A stretch of 64,000 nt of DNA from SIAQ01 sp964484265 (GCA_964484265.1 CAZAFH010000009.1:1-64000); one strand, 5' to 3'. Positions 18,367 through 27,427 are shown, counted from the first letter of the stretch. The notes: generated by a model from the letters alone, not told the origin. Numbers and translations are program-made.

Positions 18367-18713
18367 GAACTCCCGTTGAAGAGGTATTCCCTTCAGCCTA
18401 TCGAATTCGGCAGTGCTTTTTCGCTCGACTCAAGTTGCCTCTGAGTAGCAGTCTACCGAAACCACCGAGTTTGCCAGTCCGTGAATGCGGAAGTTGACGC
18501 GAATTCAAGTAATGGACGGCGCATGACGAATCTGAGAAGGATGGCGCCGTCGCACGTTGCCGATTGCGGTGAACGTGGAAGATGGGCAACCTGGGGGCCA
18601 GGTCAGCAACGGTCAGGCAGGGCGACTCTATCTTGTATCGCGCGCGCATTCTTGTTAAAACCGGCGCATGAGCCGTGGTTCCGCAGGGAATCCAAACGAA
18701 GAGGGACCGCTTA
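18367..18713. other. Divergent intergenic region
   Basis: It separates the PVC cytochrome gene (reverse) from the ABC export operon (forward) and must hold both promoters. I saw no convincing -35/-10 pair, hairpin or small gene. GAGGGA just before 18714 is the ribosome site of the permease. Confidence 0.5.
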
Positions 18714-19523
18714 ATGGTACAGGCCGTTGTAGAACGCTTCTCCTATCTCCAGCAGATATGGGAGCTTCGTCATTTCTGGTTCTTGTTGGTCCGCAACGAC
18801 CTCGACAATCGGTATCGCCATTCCTTTTTCGGGATCGGTTGGTCCTTGCTTCGGCCCATGGCGATGACAGTCGTCTTTTGTGTGATCTTCGGCAAGCTCT
18901 TTAATGTCCCGCTTGAAGAATACGCTCCCTACTTGATCGTCGGCATGACGGTTTGGCAGTTTTTCACGGAATCGATTCTGAACGGTTGCAGTACCTTCAC
19001 TGCGGGAGCACCCTACATTCGCCAACAGAAGATTCCGTTGGCGATTTTTCCCCTGCGCACGGCCCTGGGGGCTGGGTTCCATTCCCTTGTCGCCCTGACG
19101 ATGGCGATTGCCGTAACCTGGTTTTTCCGCGGGACCATTAATCCGCTGGCGATGCTGTCGTTGATACCCGCGTTCGTGATTCTGTTGATGATCAGCTGGT
19201 CGCTGGCGATTCTCAGCGGAGCGGCTTACACGCATTTTCCGGATACGAACCATCTGCTGGAGATCGGCCTGCAGATCCTCTTCTATGCAACGCCGATCCT
19301 CTACAATGCGGAGTCGTTCGCGCAGCACCGCACGAGGCTGGCGTTTGTCCTCGAATGGAATCCGCTGACGTCGATCATTGCGTTGGTGCGCGTTCCCATC
19401 GTCGATGGAACCCTGCCAACGATGCATCAATACGCGGTAAGCCTGACGTTTCTGGTGGTTGTGGCCGCGCTTGCTACATTTTTGCTACGGAAGATTGAGC
19501 GAACGCTGGTGTTCTGGATTTAG
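18714..19523 (+). CDS. ABC-2 polysaccharide/O-antigen export permease
   Basis: About 269 residues from the ATG at 18714, preceded by GAGGGA. Six hydrophobic segments and the Wzm/TagG/KpsM signature near the N-terminus (LVRNDLDNRYRHSFFGIGWS, LLRPMAMTVVFCVIFG) identify an ABC-2 type permease for cell-surface polysaccharides. The segment ILFYATPILYNAESF is typical of the fourth to fifth helices. With the ATPase 22 bases downstream it should export an undecaprenyl-linked glycan across the inner membrane. Confidence 0.88.
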   Translation: MVQAVVERFSYLQQIWELRHFWFLLVRNDLDNRYRHSFFGIGWSLLRPMAMTVVFCVIFGKLFNVPLEEYAPYLIVGMTVWQFFTESILNGCSTFTAGAPYIRQQKIPLAIFPLRTALGAGFHSLVALTMAIAVTWFFRGTINPLAMLSLIPAFVILLMISWSLAILSGAAYTHFPDTNHLLEIGLQILFYATPILYNAESFAQHRTRLAFVLEWNPLTSIIALVRVPIVDGTLPTMHQYAVSLTFLVVVAALATFLLRKIERTLVFWI

Positions 19524-19545
19524 CGCTGGGATGCGGAGAGAGTGA

Positions 19546-20301
19546 ATGTCGAACATACAGTTTACGAATGTCGATCTTGAGTATCCGGTTCGCGAGAACA
19601 AGGGCGCGACGCTCAAGGATTTCGTGCTGCGCGGATTGTTTCGCAAAAAGAAGCTCGGCATGCAAACCGTCAAGGCGCTCAACGACCTTAGTTTTCACAT
19701 CGGCGACGGCGAACGCGTCGGCATCATCGGATTGAATGGCGCGGGCAAAAGCACGTTGCTGCGCACCATCGGCGGCGTCTATCCGATTAGCCGAGGAACG
19801 CGCGAAGTGACAGGGGCGATCTGCTCTTTGTTCGATATCATGGTTGGGTTCGATGGGAACGCCACGGGCTATCGCAACATTTTCATCCGGTCTTACCTTC
19901 AAGGTGAAACTCCCAGGACGGTTCAATCCAAACTGCACGAAATCGCCGAATTCACCGAACTGGGCGAATTCCTGAATCTGCCGATGCGCTGCTACTCGAC
20001 CGGCATGATCATGCGGCTCGCCTTCGCCATCGCCACGGCTCGCAAGCCGGAAATCCTGCTGATCGACGAGGTGTTTTCGACCGGCGACATGCTTTTCCAG
20101 AAAAAGGCCGAGGCCCGTATGCGCACTCTGCTGCAGACGGCCCGCATCGTGGTGATGGTAGGCCACGACCTCAGCTTTCTCAAAGAATTCTGCACCAGCG
20201 TCATTTGGCTTCATCATGGCCGCATTCACGCCATGGGGCCTGCGAAACAGATTATTCAATCCTATCTGAACGACGCATCGCAACTCCAAAAAGCGGCCTG
20301 A
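19546..20301 (+). CDS. ABC polysaccharide export ATPase (Wzt/TagH type)
   Basis: A 251-residue nucleotide-binding subunit. It has Walker A (GLNGAGKSTLLRTIGG, about 64-79), the Wzt-type signature YSTGMIMRLAFAIAT and Walker B (PEILLIDEVFSTGD). The N-terminal FTNVDLEYPVRENKGATLKD is typical for O-antigen and teichoic-acid exporters. It lacks the C-terminal carbohydrate-binding domain of some Wzt proteins, so it probably exports without reading a chain terminator. It forms an operon with the permease. Confidence 0.9.
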   Translation: MSNIQFTNVDLEYPVRENKGATLKDFVLRGLFRKKKLGMQTVKALNDLSFHIGDGERVGIIGLNGAGKSTLLRTIGGVYPISRGTREVTGAICSLFDIMVGFDGNATGYRNIFIRSYLQGETPRTVQSKLHEIAEFTELGEFLNLPMRCYSTGMIMRLAFAIATARKPEILLIDEVFSTGDMLFQKKAEARMRTLLQTARIVVMVGHDLSFLKEFCTSVIWLHHGRIHAMGPAKQIIQSYLNDASQLQKAA

Positions 20302-20441
20302 TCGCTACGGGAAATTGATTCATCCTGGAACCGTGCCTTGCGTTTCGACGAGGTGACGGGAATTATCATTTCCTGCTTCCCCATTTCGACGTTTCGTGAT
20401 TGGTAACTGGCATCTGATTCAAAAAAAATCCCCCAGAGCGG

Positions 20442-20470
20442 TTGTGTTTTCCTGTCACTGCAGTTAAACT
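20442..20470 (+). promoter_or_regulatory. Candidate sigma-70-type promoter
   Basis: TTGTGT (20442-20447) and TAAACT (20465-20470) are separated by 17 bases and lie about 40 bases before the secreted-protein gene at 20512. Found by eye; moderate match to consensus. Confidence 0.35.
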
Positions 20471-20511
20471 ATCGTTAATGTGGGGAACGCACTTTTTTGC
20501 AGGTGACTACC

Positions 20512-21243
20512 ATGAAAAAAAACATCGGCGCTATTCTTGGTTTCTTTGCGGTCGTCGTTCTCGTGATGCCGGCCTTGAATGCTCAGGATGAGAAAAAAGC
20601 GGAAAAGAAGGATGTGGAAAAGAACAAGGACGACGAGAAGAAACCAGAACCGAAAACGCCTGTCGAAAAGCTCGTCTATGGCCAAAAGCTCGTCACCAAG
20701 GTCAAACGTCTTTCCGAAGGCTCGTTGTTTGTCGAAATTCAAGAGCTTGATCCCAAAAAAGTCTACGACTTCAATGTGTGGAAGAACCAACAATCTGTTA
20801 ACCTGGCCAAGCAGCAGTACTCCATCCAAACCCAGCGTGACTTCAAGGCGCGTTTCACGGCAATTCAAAACTACCAGAAGAGCCTGGCAACGTTCCAGCA
20901 GGATGTGGCAAAACGGCAGACGCAGCTGTATTCCACCAAGGAACTCGAACTTCGTGCGGGCGAGAACGCCAAGTATCGCACGCTTTATCCACCTGTCGAA
21001 TTTGACGACCAGGGTTTTGAAAAGAAGTGGACGAAAAAAGAACTCGACGAACGCCGCGACAAGACGGGCCTGCCCGGCTTCGCCGTGGAAACGGACGCGC
21101 TGAAGGCGGGACAAGTTGTCGAGGTTTACCTGGCGAAAGTCGCGCCCGCGAAAAAGAAGAAAGGGCCGGACGAAGACCTTGAACTCGCGCCGAATCGTCC
21201 GGAATATGTCATGATCGTCATTCTGCCCGGAGGCCCGCGCTAA
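20512..21243 (+). CDS. Secreted charged protein of unknown function
   Basis: 243 residues from the ATG at 20512, with AGGTGAC upstream. A signal peptide (MKKNIGAILGFFAVVVLVMP, cleavage after LNA) leads to a highly charged Lys/Glu/Asp segment (about 25-50) and a helical, Gln-rich domain (KNQQSVNLAKQQYSIQTQRD). The C-terminus is beta-rich and ends in YVMIVILPGGPR. I do not recognise the family; it looks like a planctomycete periplasmic protein. Confidence 0.6.
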   Translation: MKKNIGAILGFFAVVVLVMPALNAQDEKKAEKKDVEKNKDDEKKPEPKTPVEKLVYGQKLVTKVKRLSEGSLFVEIQELDPKKVYDFNVWKNQQSVNLAKQQYSIQTQRDFKARFTAIQNYQKSLATFQQDVAKRQTQLYSTKELELRAGENAKYRTLYPPVEFDDQGFEKKWTKKELDERRDKTGLPGFAVETDALKAGQVVEVYLAKVAPAKKKKGPDEDLELAPNRPEYVMIVILPGGPR

Positions 21244-21323
21244 TCATTTTTCCGTGAGCGTAATCCTGCTGAAGCCGGGGTTACGCTCGCTGACTTCCAG
21301 TCGCAAACGCTCCTGGCTTAGGG

Positions 21324-21521
21324 TCAATCCTCGAAATACCGCTTCTTTGGGGGCGGCATGCGGCGTGGCGTTTTTGAACTCGCTGCATGCGTCTTCTTCA
21401 CGCCATCTCCCACATCGTCCGCAACAATTTCCGCGTCCTCGTCGTGGTAGTGCGCGTCTTGGTACTCGTGGTCGCGCGTGTTGGCGAAATCCGCCGATGT
21501 TTCTTGTTTCGGGTCCGCCAT
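21324..21521 (-). CDS. Small acidic hypothetical protein
   Basis: 65 residues beginning MADPKQETSADFANTRDHEY, acidic and His/Asp-rich in the middle and basic at the C-terminus. A GAGGTG site lies five bases before the ATG at 21521, which supports translation. No family is recognised. It sits between two forward genes and its upstream DNA must also carry the MoxR promoter. Confidence 0.45.
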   Translation of the reverse strand: MADPKQETSADFANTRDHEYQDAHYHDEDAEIVADDVGDGVKKTHAASSKTPRRMPPPKKRYFED

Positions 21522-21669
21522 GGTACACCTCGATTTTGCCTCGCTGGAATGTTCGCCTCCGCCACGGTGCGGATTGGCTCTGGAACACGTATTATAGAAT
21601 GGTGGAGAAAGTTGAACGAAAAAAATCGTGGTGCATAACCCGCGATCCATCGGCGAGCTGGAATTGACG

Positions 21670-22659
21670 ATGTCCGACGCACTCGACGAACGAAATCGCC
21701 ACGTGCAAAGCGTCCGCGCCAAGCTCGATCCACTTCACGCCCAGATCGCGCGCGTGATCGTCGGTCAGCGCATTCTGCTCGACCGCCTGATGCTCGGCTT
21801 GCTCACGGGCGGGCATATGTTGATCGAAGGCGTGCCTGGCCTGGCGAAAACCCTCGCCGTCCGCACGCTTGCACAAGGATTGCACCTGACCTTTCAGCGA
21901 ATCCAGTTCACGCCCGACCTTCTCCCTGCGGATGTCATCGGCACGCAGATCTATAACCCGCGCTCGGGCGAATTCACCGTCAAACAAGGCCCAATCTTCG
22001 CCAACTTCGTGCTCGCCGACGAAATCAACCGTGCTCCCGCAAAAGTCCAGAGCGCGCTGCTGGAAGCGATGCAGGAAAAGCAAGTAACCATCGGCGAGCA
22101 TACCTATTCGCTCCAGCAGCCGTTTATCGTATTGGCCACGCAGAATCCGATCGAGCAAGAAGGAACGTATCCGCTGCCAGAGGCTCAGGTCGATCGTTTC
22201 ATGCTCAAGTTGCAACTTGGCTACCCAAGCAAGGACGAGGAACTCGAGATCCTCGACCGCATGGCCTCGATCGAACCGGACGTCAGCGTCGAACCGGTGC
22301 TCTCGTCTGAAGATATTTTCGCGATGCGCAAGACCATCGACGCGATCTACCTGGATGACAAGGTGAAACGCTACATCGTCGATGTCGTGCATGCGACACG
22401 CAGGCCGCGCGAGTATGGACTTGAGATCGAACCCTACATCCAGTACGGCGCCAGTCCGCGGGCGACGATCTTCCTGACGCGCGGCGCCAAGGCACAGGCG
22501 TTTCTGGAAGGCCGAAGCTACGTCACGCCGCAAGACGTGAAGACGATCGGATACGACGTCCTGCGCCATCGCGTGACGGTGACCTACGAGGCCGACGCGG
22601 AGGAAATCACGGCCGAGCAGTTGCTGAAGAAGGTATTCGACCAGGTAAAGGTGCCGTAA
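21670..22659 (+). CDS. MoxR-type AAA+ ATPase
   Basis: About 329 residues from the ATG at 21670; a GTG at 21628 is an alternative. Walker A is GVPGLAKT (about residues 56-63), Walker B is VLADEINRAPAKVQSALLEA, sensor 1 is VLATQNPIEQEGTYPLPEAQ. MoxR ATPases act as chaperones that mature or activate enzyme complexes, often with DUF58 and VWA proteins encoded downstream. Those partners are absent here; the next gene is lgt. Confidence 0.92.
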   Translation: MSDALDERNRHVQSVRAKLDPLHAQIARVIVGQRILLDRLMLGLLTGGHMLIEGVPGLAKTLAVRTLAQGLHLTFQRIQFTPDLLPADVIGTQIYNPRSGEFTVKQGPIFANFVLADEINRAPAKVQSALLEAMQEKQVTIGEHTYSLQQPFIVLATQNPIEQEGTYPLPEAQVDRFMLKLQLGYPSKDEELEILDRMASIEPDVSVEPVLSSEDIFAMRKTIDAIYLDDKVKRYIVDVVHATRRPREYGLEIEPYIQYGASPRATIFLTRGAKAQAFLEGRSYVTPQDVKTIGYDVLRHRVTVTYEADAEEITAEQLLKKVFDQVKVP

Positions 22660-22668
22660 ACGAAAGAC

Positions 22669-22703
22669 AAGCCCAGGGATGAGCGCAGCGAACCCCTGGG
22701 CTT
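22669..22703. repeat. CCCAGGG-type hairpin (single unit)
   Basis: AAGCCCAGGG and CCCCTGGGCTT enclose ATGAGCGCAGCGAA. It is half of the paired element seen at 28853-28933, 44564-44643 and 51590-51667. Its right arm runs into the region just upstream of lgt. Confidence 0.7.
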
Positions 22704-22722
22704 GGATGACCAAAGGCGCACG

Positions 22723-23823
22723 ATGCAACAAATCCTCTTTCACATCCCGATATTCGGCATTCCGGTGTACGGGTACGGGTTGATGCTTTTCTTCGCTTTC
22801 CTCGGCTGCAGTTGGCTGGCGCAGCGGATGTGCCGGCGCGAAGGCATCAATCCCGCTTTGATCCCGGACCTCGTCATTTGGCTGTTCGTCGTCGGCATCG
22901 CCGGCGGGCGCGTGGTTTACGTGATCCAGTATTGGCAAACGTTCCCGACCTGGCAGAAAATGTTCGCACTCTGGGACGGCGGCCTGGTGCTCTACGGCGC
23001 CCTCTTCGGCGGGATCGTCGGTTACTTCAGCTATTATTACTTCATCATGCGCAAGCACGGCGTATCGACCTGGAAGATGTTCGACGTCATCGCCGTCTCG
23101 GTCGCGCTGGGCGTGGCGCTCGGGCGAGTCGGATGTCTCTTCACCGGCTGCTGCTATGGTAACGTGGCGTGCGAAGGTAGGCCCGCCATCCATTTCCCAA
23201 TTCCCTCGGCGCCCTGGGCGGACATGGTGGATCGCGGCCACCAGACGCCGTATGGTTTTTTGCTGAAAGAACATTCTCTTATTATCGAGGCCGTCGAACC
23301 GGGCGCCGATGCCGAGAGCGTCGGCTTGAAGGCAGGCGATGAGATCGTTGCCGTCAATGGGAAGCCGATGCTCTTCCCGCAGCAGATTGCGGAAGCTGCC
23401 AACAAGGATGGCACGCTGGCACTGGAAGTGAGGCGGGGCGGCGAAAATGTGACCCTCACACCGTTTATTCCTCGCAGCATCGGCGTCAATCCGACGCAAA
23501 TCTACGAGACGATCAGTATGTTGCTGCTGCTTGGCTTCTTGGTCTCGTACCATCCGTTCAAACGGCGCGACGGCGAACTCCTGGTCTACTTCATGTTCGC
23601 CTATGCCATCCACCGCTATCTCAACGAAATGCTCCGCACCGACACCGACCCGGTCGCGTTCGGCTTGACGCTGTCGCAGAACGTCAGCATTGCGATGATG
23701 ATCGCGGCTACGATTTTGGGATTCATCGTGTGGCGGCGCGGCCCGATTGTGCCGCCCGAACCGACATCGGTCGCCGACCCGCCTGGGGAGGACGATCAAA
23801 ATGCGACTATTGCTTCGGATTAA
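22723..23823 (+). CDS. lgt: Prolipoprotein diacylglyceryl transferase with inserted PDZ domain
   Basis: 366 residues from the ATG at 22723; a start at 22702 falls inside a repeat and is less likely. Lgt moves diacylglycerol from phosphatidylglycerol to the lipobox cysteine of prolipoproteins in the inner membrane. The signature GRVGCLFTGCCYGN is at about 134-147, and the expected C-terminal NPTQIYETISM segment at about 256. Between them, residues about 185-245 form a PDZ-like domain (VEPGADAESVGLKAGDEIVA, then VNGKP and LALEVRRGGENVTLTPF). Ordinary Lgt is 260-300 residues and lacks this insertion. At least six membrane segments remain. The PDZ may bind substrates or a processing protease. Confidence 0.88.
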   Translation: MQQILFHIPIFGIPVYGYGLMLFFAFLGCSWLAQRMCRREGINPALIPDLVIWLFVVGIAGGRVVYVIQYWQTFPTWQKMFALWDGGLVLYGALFGGIVGYFSYYYFIMRKHGVSTWKMFDVIAVSVALGVALGRVGCLFTGCCYGNVACEGRPAIHFPIPSAPWADMVDRGHQTPYGFLLKEHSLIIEAVEPGADAESVGLKAGDEIVAVNGKPMLFPQQIAEAANKDGTLALEVRRGGENVTLTPFIPRSIGVNPTQIYETISMLLLLGFLVSYHPFKRRDGELLVYFMFAYAIHRYLNEMLRTDTDPVAFGLTLSQNVSIAMMIAATILGFIVWRRGPIVPPEPTSVADPPGEDDQNATIASD

Positions 23824-23872
23824 TTCCTAATCGAACGCCACTATGAGAGGGTTGAACTGTCTCAAGTGTTAT

Positions 23873-23930
23873 GCCGCTTGCGGCTTAGCGCTCAGCAGGG
23901 CGCCCTGCTGAGCGCTAAGCCGCAAGCGGC
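23873..23930. repeat. Perfect 58-nt palindrome
   Basis: GCCGCTTGCGGCTTAGCGCT opens a sequence whose two 29-nt halves are exact reverse complements. It lies between the convergent lgt and ilvB genes and could act as a bidirectional terminator. A near-perfect copy is at 42735-42792 and a half copy near 43762. Flanking bases (TCGGGAGGTGTTTTTCGC) also resemble those beside the second copy, so the mobile unit is longer than the palindrome. Confidence 0.8.
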
Positions 23931-23963
23931 AGAGAAACATCGGGAGGTGTTTTTCGCAAATCA

Positions 23964-25712
23964 CTATGCCTTGATCATATCCTTTACCGTCATGCCGCCG
24001 GGTATCATTGGCAGCACGTGTTCCTGGTACGGCACGTTCACGTTCAGCACGTATGGAAGTTTTGCGTCGAGCATCTCGCGCAAGGCGTCATCGAGGTCCT
24101 CTTTGCGGATGATCGAGTTCGCCTGGCATTTGAAGCCCTTGGCGATGGTCACGAAGTCGGGATACGGCTCGCTCTGGAAGCCGGCGCCGAGGTAGGTGTG
24201 AGCGCGGTTGCTTTCGTAAAAGCGATCCTCCCACTGCATCACCATGCCCAGGTGTTGATTGTTGAGCAACAGCACTTTGACAGGGATTTTCTCGGTGTAA
24301 GCCGTCGCGAGTTCTTGCACGTTCATGAGGAAGCTGCCGTCGCCGTCGATATCAATGACGGTTTTCAATGGATGCGCGACCTGGGCGCCCATGGCGCCGG
24401 GCAGGCCGAATCCCATGGTTCCCAGGCCGCCCGATGTGAACCAGGTTCGCGGCGTATCGAAATGCCAATACTGCGCCGCCCACATCTGATGCTGGCCAAC
24501 GCCCGTGGTGACGATGGTGTCGTTGAGCTTGCCGCGGTCGCGCACGATTTCCCAGAGCCGTTGGATGGCATATTGCGGTACGATGGCGTCATCGCGGTCG
24601 GCGAATTTCAGCGGCTCGGCGTCGCGCCACTTATCGACTTGCTCCATCCAGCCCGAAAACTGCGAAGGCGGCGGCACGAGCGACGGGTCTTCTTCGATGA
24701 TCTGCAAAAGATCGCGCAGCGCCTGGCCGACGTCGCCACAGATCGGCAGCGTCGCCGTCTTGATCTTGCTAATCTCGGACGGATCGATGTCGATGTGAGC
24801 GATTTTGCCATGCTTGGCGAATTCGCTCACCTTGCCGGTGACACGATCGTCGAATCGCACGCCGAATGCGAGCAGGAGGTCGGCCTCGTTGATGGCGTAG
24901 TTCGAGTAAATCGTGCCATGCATTCCGAGCATCTGCAAGCAGAGGTAGTGCTTGCTGGGAAACGATCCAAGCCCGTGCACCGTGAGCGCGACGGGGACGC
25001 CGGTTTTCTCGACGAACTTTTTGAGGTGCGCCGCCGCATTCGCCATGACGACGCCGCCGCCCACGTAAAGGATGGGCCGTTTGCTCTGGCGGAGCATCGC
25101 CAAGAGTTGCAAAAGCTGTTCGCGCGTCGCCCGGCGGTCTGGCTTGTAGCCAGGTAGATTCATCGGCGGATCGTAGTCGGGAACGATGCTGCGGTTCTGC
25201 ACATCCTTGGGGATGTCGATAATGACGGGCCCCGGCCTGCCGGTGGTGGCGATGTGGAACGCCTCCTTCATCACGCGCGCGATATCCTCGGTGCGCTGCA
25301 CGAGATAATGGTACTTCGTGATCGGCCGGCACACTTCGACGATCGGCGTTTCCTGGAACGCATCCGTGCCGATGACGTGCGTGCCTACCTGGCCTGTGAT
25401 GGCGATGATGGGTACCGAATCCATCTTGGCATCAGCGAGGCAGGTGACGAAGTTCGTCGCGCCGGGTCCGCTAGTCGCGATGCAGACGCCGACGCGGCCT
25501 GTCGTACGCGCGTAGCCTTGCGCCATGAACCCGCCGCCTTGCTCGTGGCGAGGCAGAATCGTGCGAATCTTATCCTGAAACCGCGTCAACGCCTGGTGGA
25601 TCGGCATGCTGGCGCCGCCGGGATAGGCGAATACCGTATCCACGCCATGATTCGCCATGCATTGCACGAGAATGTCCGCGCCCGTCGTCAACTTCGGCTG
25701 TTGTGCCGTCAT
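23964..25712 (-). CDS. ilvB: Acetolactate synthase large subunit
   Basis: About 582 residues from the ATG at 25712, with GAGG upstream (an in-frame ATG at 25745 is possible). This thiamine-diphosphate enzyme makes acetolactate or acetohydroxybutyrate for valine, leucine and isoleucine synthesis. Evidence: VFAYPGGASMPIHQAL, the catalytic-Glu segment LPRHEQGGGFMAQGYARTTG, ATSGPGATNFVTCLADA, and the thiamine-binding GDGSFLMNVQELATA. The GGGFMA sequence after the catalytic glutamate differs from the usual GAAHAA/GAGHAA. No regulatory subunit gene (ilvN) is adjacent; ilvE lies 17 kb away. Confidence 0.93.
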   Translation of the reverse strand: MTAQQPKLTTGADILVQCMANHGVDTVFAYPGGASMPIHQALTRFQDKIRTILPRHEQGGGFMAQGYARTTGRVGVCIATSGPGATNFVTCLADAKMDSVPIIAITGQVGTHVIGTDAFQETPIVEVCRPITKYHYLVQRTEDIARVMKEAFHIATTGRPGPVIIDIPKDVQNRSIVPDYDPPMNLPGYKPDRRATREQLLQLLAMLRQSKRPILYVGGGVVMANAAAHLKKFVEKTGVPVALTVHGLGSFPSKHYLCLQMLGMHGTIYSNYAINEADLLLAFGVRFDDRVTGKVSEFAKHGKIAHIDIDPSEISKIKTATLPICGDVGQALRDLLQIIEEDPSLVPPPSQFSGWMEQVDKWRDAEPLKFADRDDAIVPQYAIQRLWEIVRDRGKLNDTIVTTGVGQHQMWAAQYWHFDTPRTWFTSGGLGTMGFGLPGAMGAQVAHPLKTVIDIDGDGSFLMNVQELATAYTEKIPVKVLLLNNQHLGMVMQWEDRFYESNRAHTYLGAGFQSEPYPDFVTIAKGFKCQANSIIRKEDLDDALREMLDAKLPYVLNVNVPYQEHVLPMIPGGMTVKDMIKA

Positions 25713-25844
25713 GTTCAAAACCTCGTTAAGAATTACCGCAAACATTAGGGAGCTTTATTATATCGCAGAATAGGTGTTTATTCCACTCTTTCGAGGCGGA
25801 AATGAGCGATCCGTGATCCCCTCAGCATACGGAAGGAATCCGCA

Positions 25845-26312
25845 TCAATCGTCCTGAAGGCGTTCGTAAAGTGTCTTGAAATGCTCGATGGCCTCATCGG
25901 GATTCAAATTGAACACGACTCGGCCGGCCGTTTTCCATTCGCCGTCGAAGTAGAAGACGGCGCTGGCGTTGCGGAGGTTCCCGACGGCCTCGACGCCTTC
26001 CATGTCGCCGCCTTCGATCGCCTCGAATGAGATGGTCACGCCGACCAGGATAAGCAGCTGCCCCGTCTGCCGATCGCGTGCCGGAACCACGATTTCCGAC
26101 CAGTCGCAATGCTTCCACCTCAACCCGCGAGGTTTACCTGACGCCGCCGCGACTGCAAAGAACGTTGATTGCAACGCAGATTTCTGATCCGTGAATCGGC
26201 TTTTCAGGGCAGGGAGATCCAAGGCTGGCCTTCGTCCACGCACGCCCTGCCAATAGAAAAAAGCACTGAGGAGAGCAGTTGCAACGATGCAGAGAATTAC
26301 GAAAGCCAGCAT
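25845..26312 (-). CDS. Hypothetical membrane-anchored protein
   Basis: 155 residues with one N-terminal transmembrane helix (MLAFVILCIVATALLSAFFY) and a soluble alpha/beta domain containing RGLRWKHCDWSEIV, DRQTGQLLILVGVTISFEAI and TAGRVVFNLNPDEAIEHFKT. AAGGGA lies before the ATG. It resembles small planctomycete proteins without assigned function. Divergent from corA. Confidence 0.6.
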   Translation of the reverse strand: MLAFVILCIVATALLSAFFYWQGVRGRRPALDLPALKSRFTDQKSALQSTFFAVAAASGKPRGLRWKHCDWSEIVVPARDRQTGQLLILVGVTISFEAIEGGDMEGVEAVGNLRNASAVFYFDGEWKTAGRVVFNLNPDEAIEHFKTLYERLQDD

Positions 26313-26389
26313 CGAGTCCCTTCTTGGCGGATGATTCAGTCCCTCGCCCGGTTTGCGGGACTTATTGCGGATATTTGCTTGGAGACTTC

Positions 26390-27427
26390 ATGATTACGAT
26401 ATTCCACTGGAAGCAGGCAACCAGGACGCTCGGCCGTATTCCGCCAGAATCACTGCCCGCGTTGCGGGGGGATGCACTAGCGTCGGGCGACGTGATCTGG
26501 ATCGATCTGGAAAAGCCAACGGTGGAAGAAGAGCAAGTGGTATTTGGCGCATACTTCCCCGTTCATTCGTTGACGGTCGAGGACATGACGCGTCTGCGCC
26601 GGGAACCTGACGCGCTGCCTCACTTGCCGAAGGTCGAGGAATTTCCGGATTACCTGTTCGTCATCGTCAATCCGATGACTCGGCATTTTCGTGAAGTATT
26701 CGAAAAGGCGCACGGTGACGAAGAGGAGAGCGGGCAGACGTTGACCCAACTTAGTGCCGTGCTGACCCATCAGGTTCTCATCACGCACCACGCTAATTCC
26801 CTGGAATGTGTTGATCTGGTCCGCGCGAACCTCGGCCGGCATGAGGCTCAGATCGAACGCGGACCGGACTACCTGTTTCACCTGATCCTCGATGGAACGG
26901 TTGACGAATTCGCCGGGGTTCTCGATCGCATTGAATTGTCGCTCGAGGAACTCGAAACGGTCATCATCAGGAAGCCGACCCATGCTTTTTTTCGCCGACT
27001 GCTTCGGCTCAAACGGCAGATTATCCTGTTGCGAAAAACACTCATCTCCGAGCGCGAGGTGCTCGTGCGCCTGGCGCGAGGCGAGTTCCACTTGGTGGAC
27101 GAGCGCGAGACGGTCTACTACCGCAACGTTTACGACCACCTCGTGCGGTTCACCGAACTCATCGAGAGTTCGCGTGAAATGGCGAGCGACTTGATGCAGA
27201 TCTTTCTATCCGCGCAAGCGAACCATCTCAACCAGATCATGAAACTCTTGACGATGATCTCGACCATCGTCATGCCGATGACGTTGATCTCGGGAATCTA
27301 TGGCATGAACTTCAAGCGTCTCATGCCCGATACCGACAGCGAAATCGGATTCGAAATCGCGCTGGGCATGATGATCATGAGCGGAGCCATCTCTCTCGCA
27401 ATCTTCTGGTGGCGGCGTTGGCTGTGA
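26390..27427 (+). CDS. corA: CorA-type divalent metal transporter
   Basis: 345 residues from the ATG at 26390, preceded by GGAG. CorA forms pentameric channels for Mg2+ or Co2+ in the inner membrane. The large N-terminal cytoplasmic domain includes HSLTVEDMTRLRREPDALPH; the C-terminus has the two membrane helices with the family selectivity motif YGMNF between them, and ends in the basic WWRRWL tail. Confidence 0.93.
   Translation: MITIFHWKQATRTLGRIPPESLPALRGDALASGDVIWIDLEKPTVEEEQVVFGAYFPVHSLTVEDMTRLRREPDALPHLPKVEEFPDYLFVIVNPMTRHFREVFEKAHGDEEESGQTLTQLSAVLTHQVLITHHANSLECVDLVRANLGRHEAQIERGPDYLFHLILDGTVDEFAGVLDRIELSLEELETVIIRKPTHAFFRRLLRLKRQIILLRKTLISEREVLVRLARGEFHLVDERETVYYRNVYDHLVRFTELIESSREMASDLMQIFLSAQANHLNQIMKLLTMISTIVMPMTLISGIYGMNFKRLMPDTDSEIGFEIALGMMIMSGAISLAIFWWRRWL

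Noticed and set aside
21244..21588. A 114-residue reverse frame downstream of the secreted protein
   Set aside because: Overlaps the better-supported 65-residue gene at 21324-21521 (GAGGTG site) in another frame and looks like an Arg-rich shadow.
21592..23799. A 735-residue reverse-strand open frame opposite MoxR and lgt
   Set aside because: It lies entirely antisense to two well-recognised genes. Its length reflects GC-rich codon bias; the composition (His/Asp/Arg/Glu-rich, no domains) is that of a shadow.
24018..25157. A 379-residue forward open frame opposite ilvB
   Set aside because: Antisense to a convincing acetolactate synthase; the residues show no domain and the typical Arg/Asp/His-rich shadow composition.
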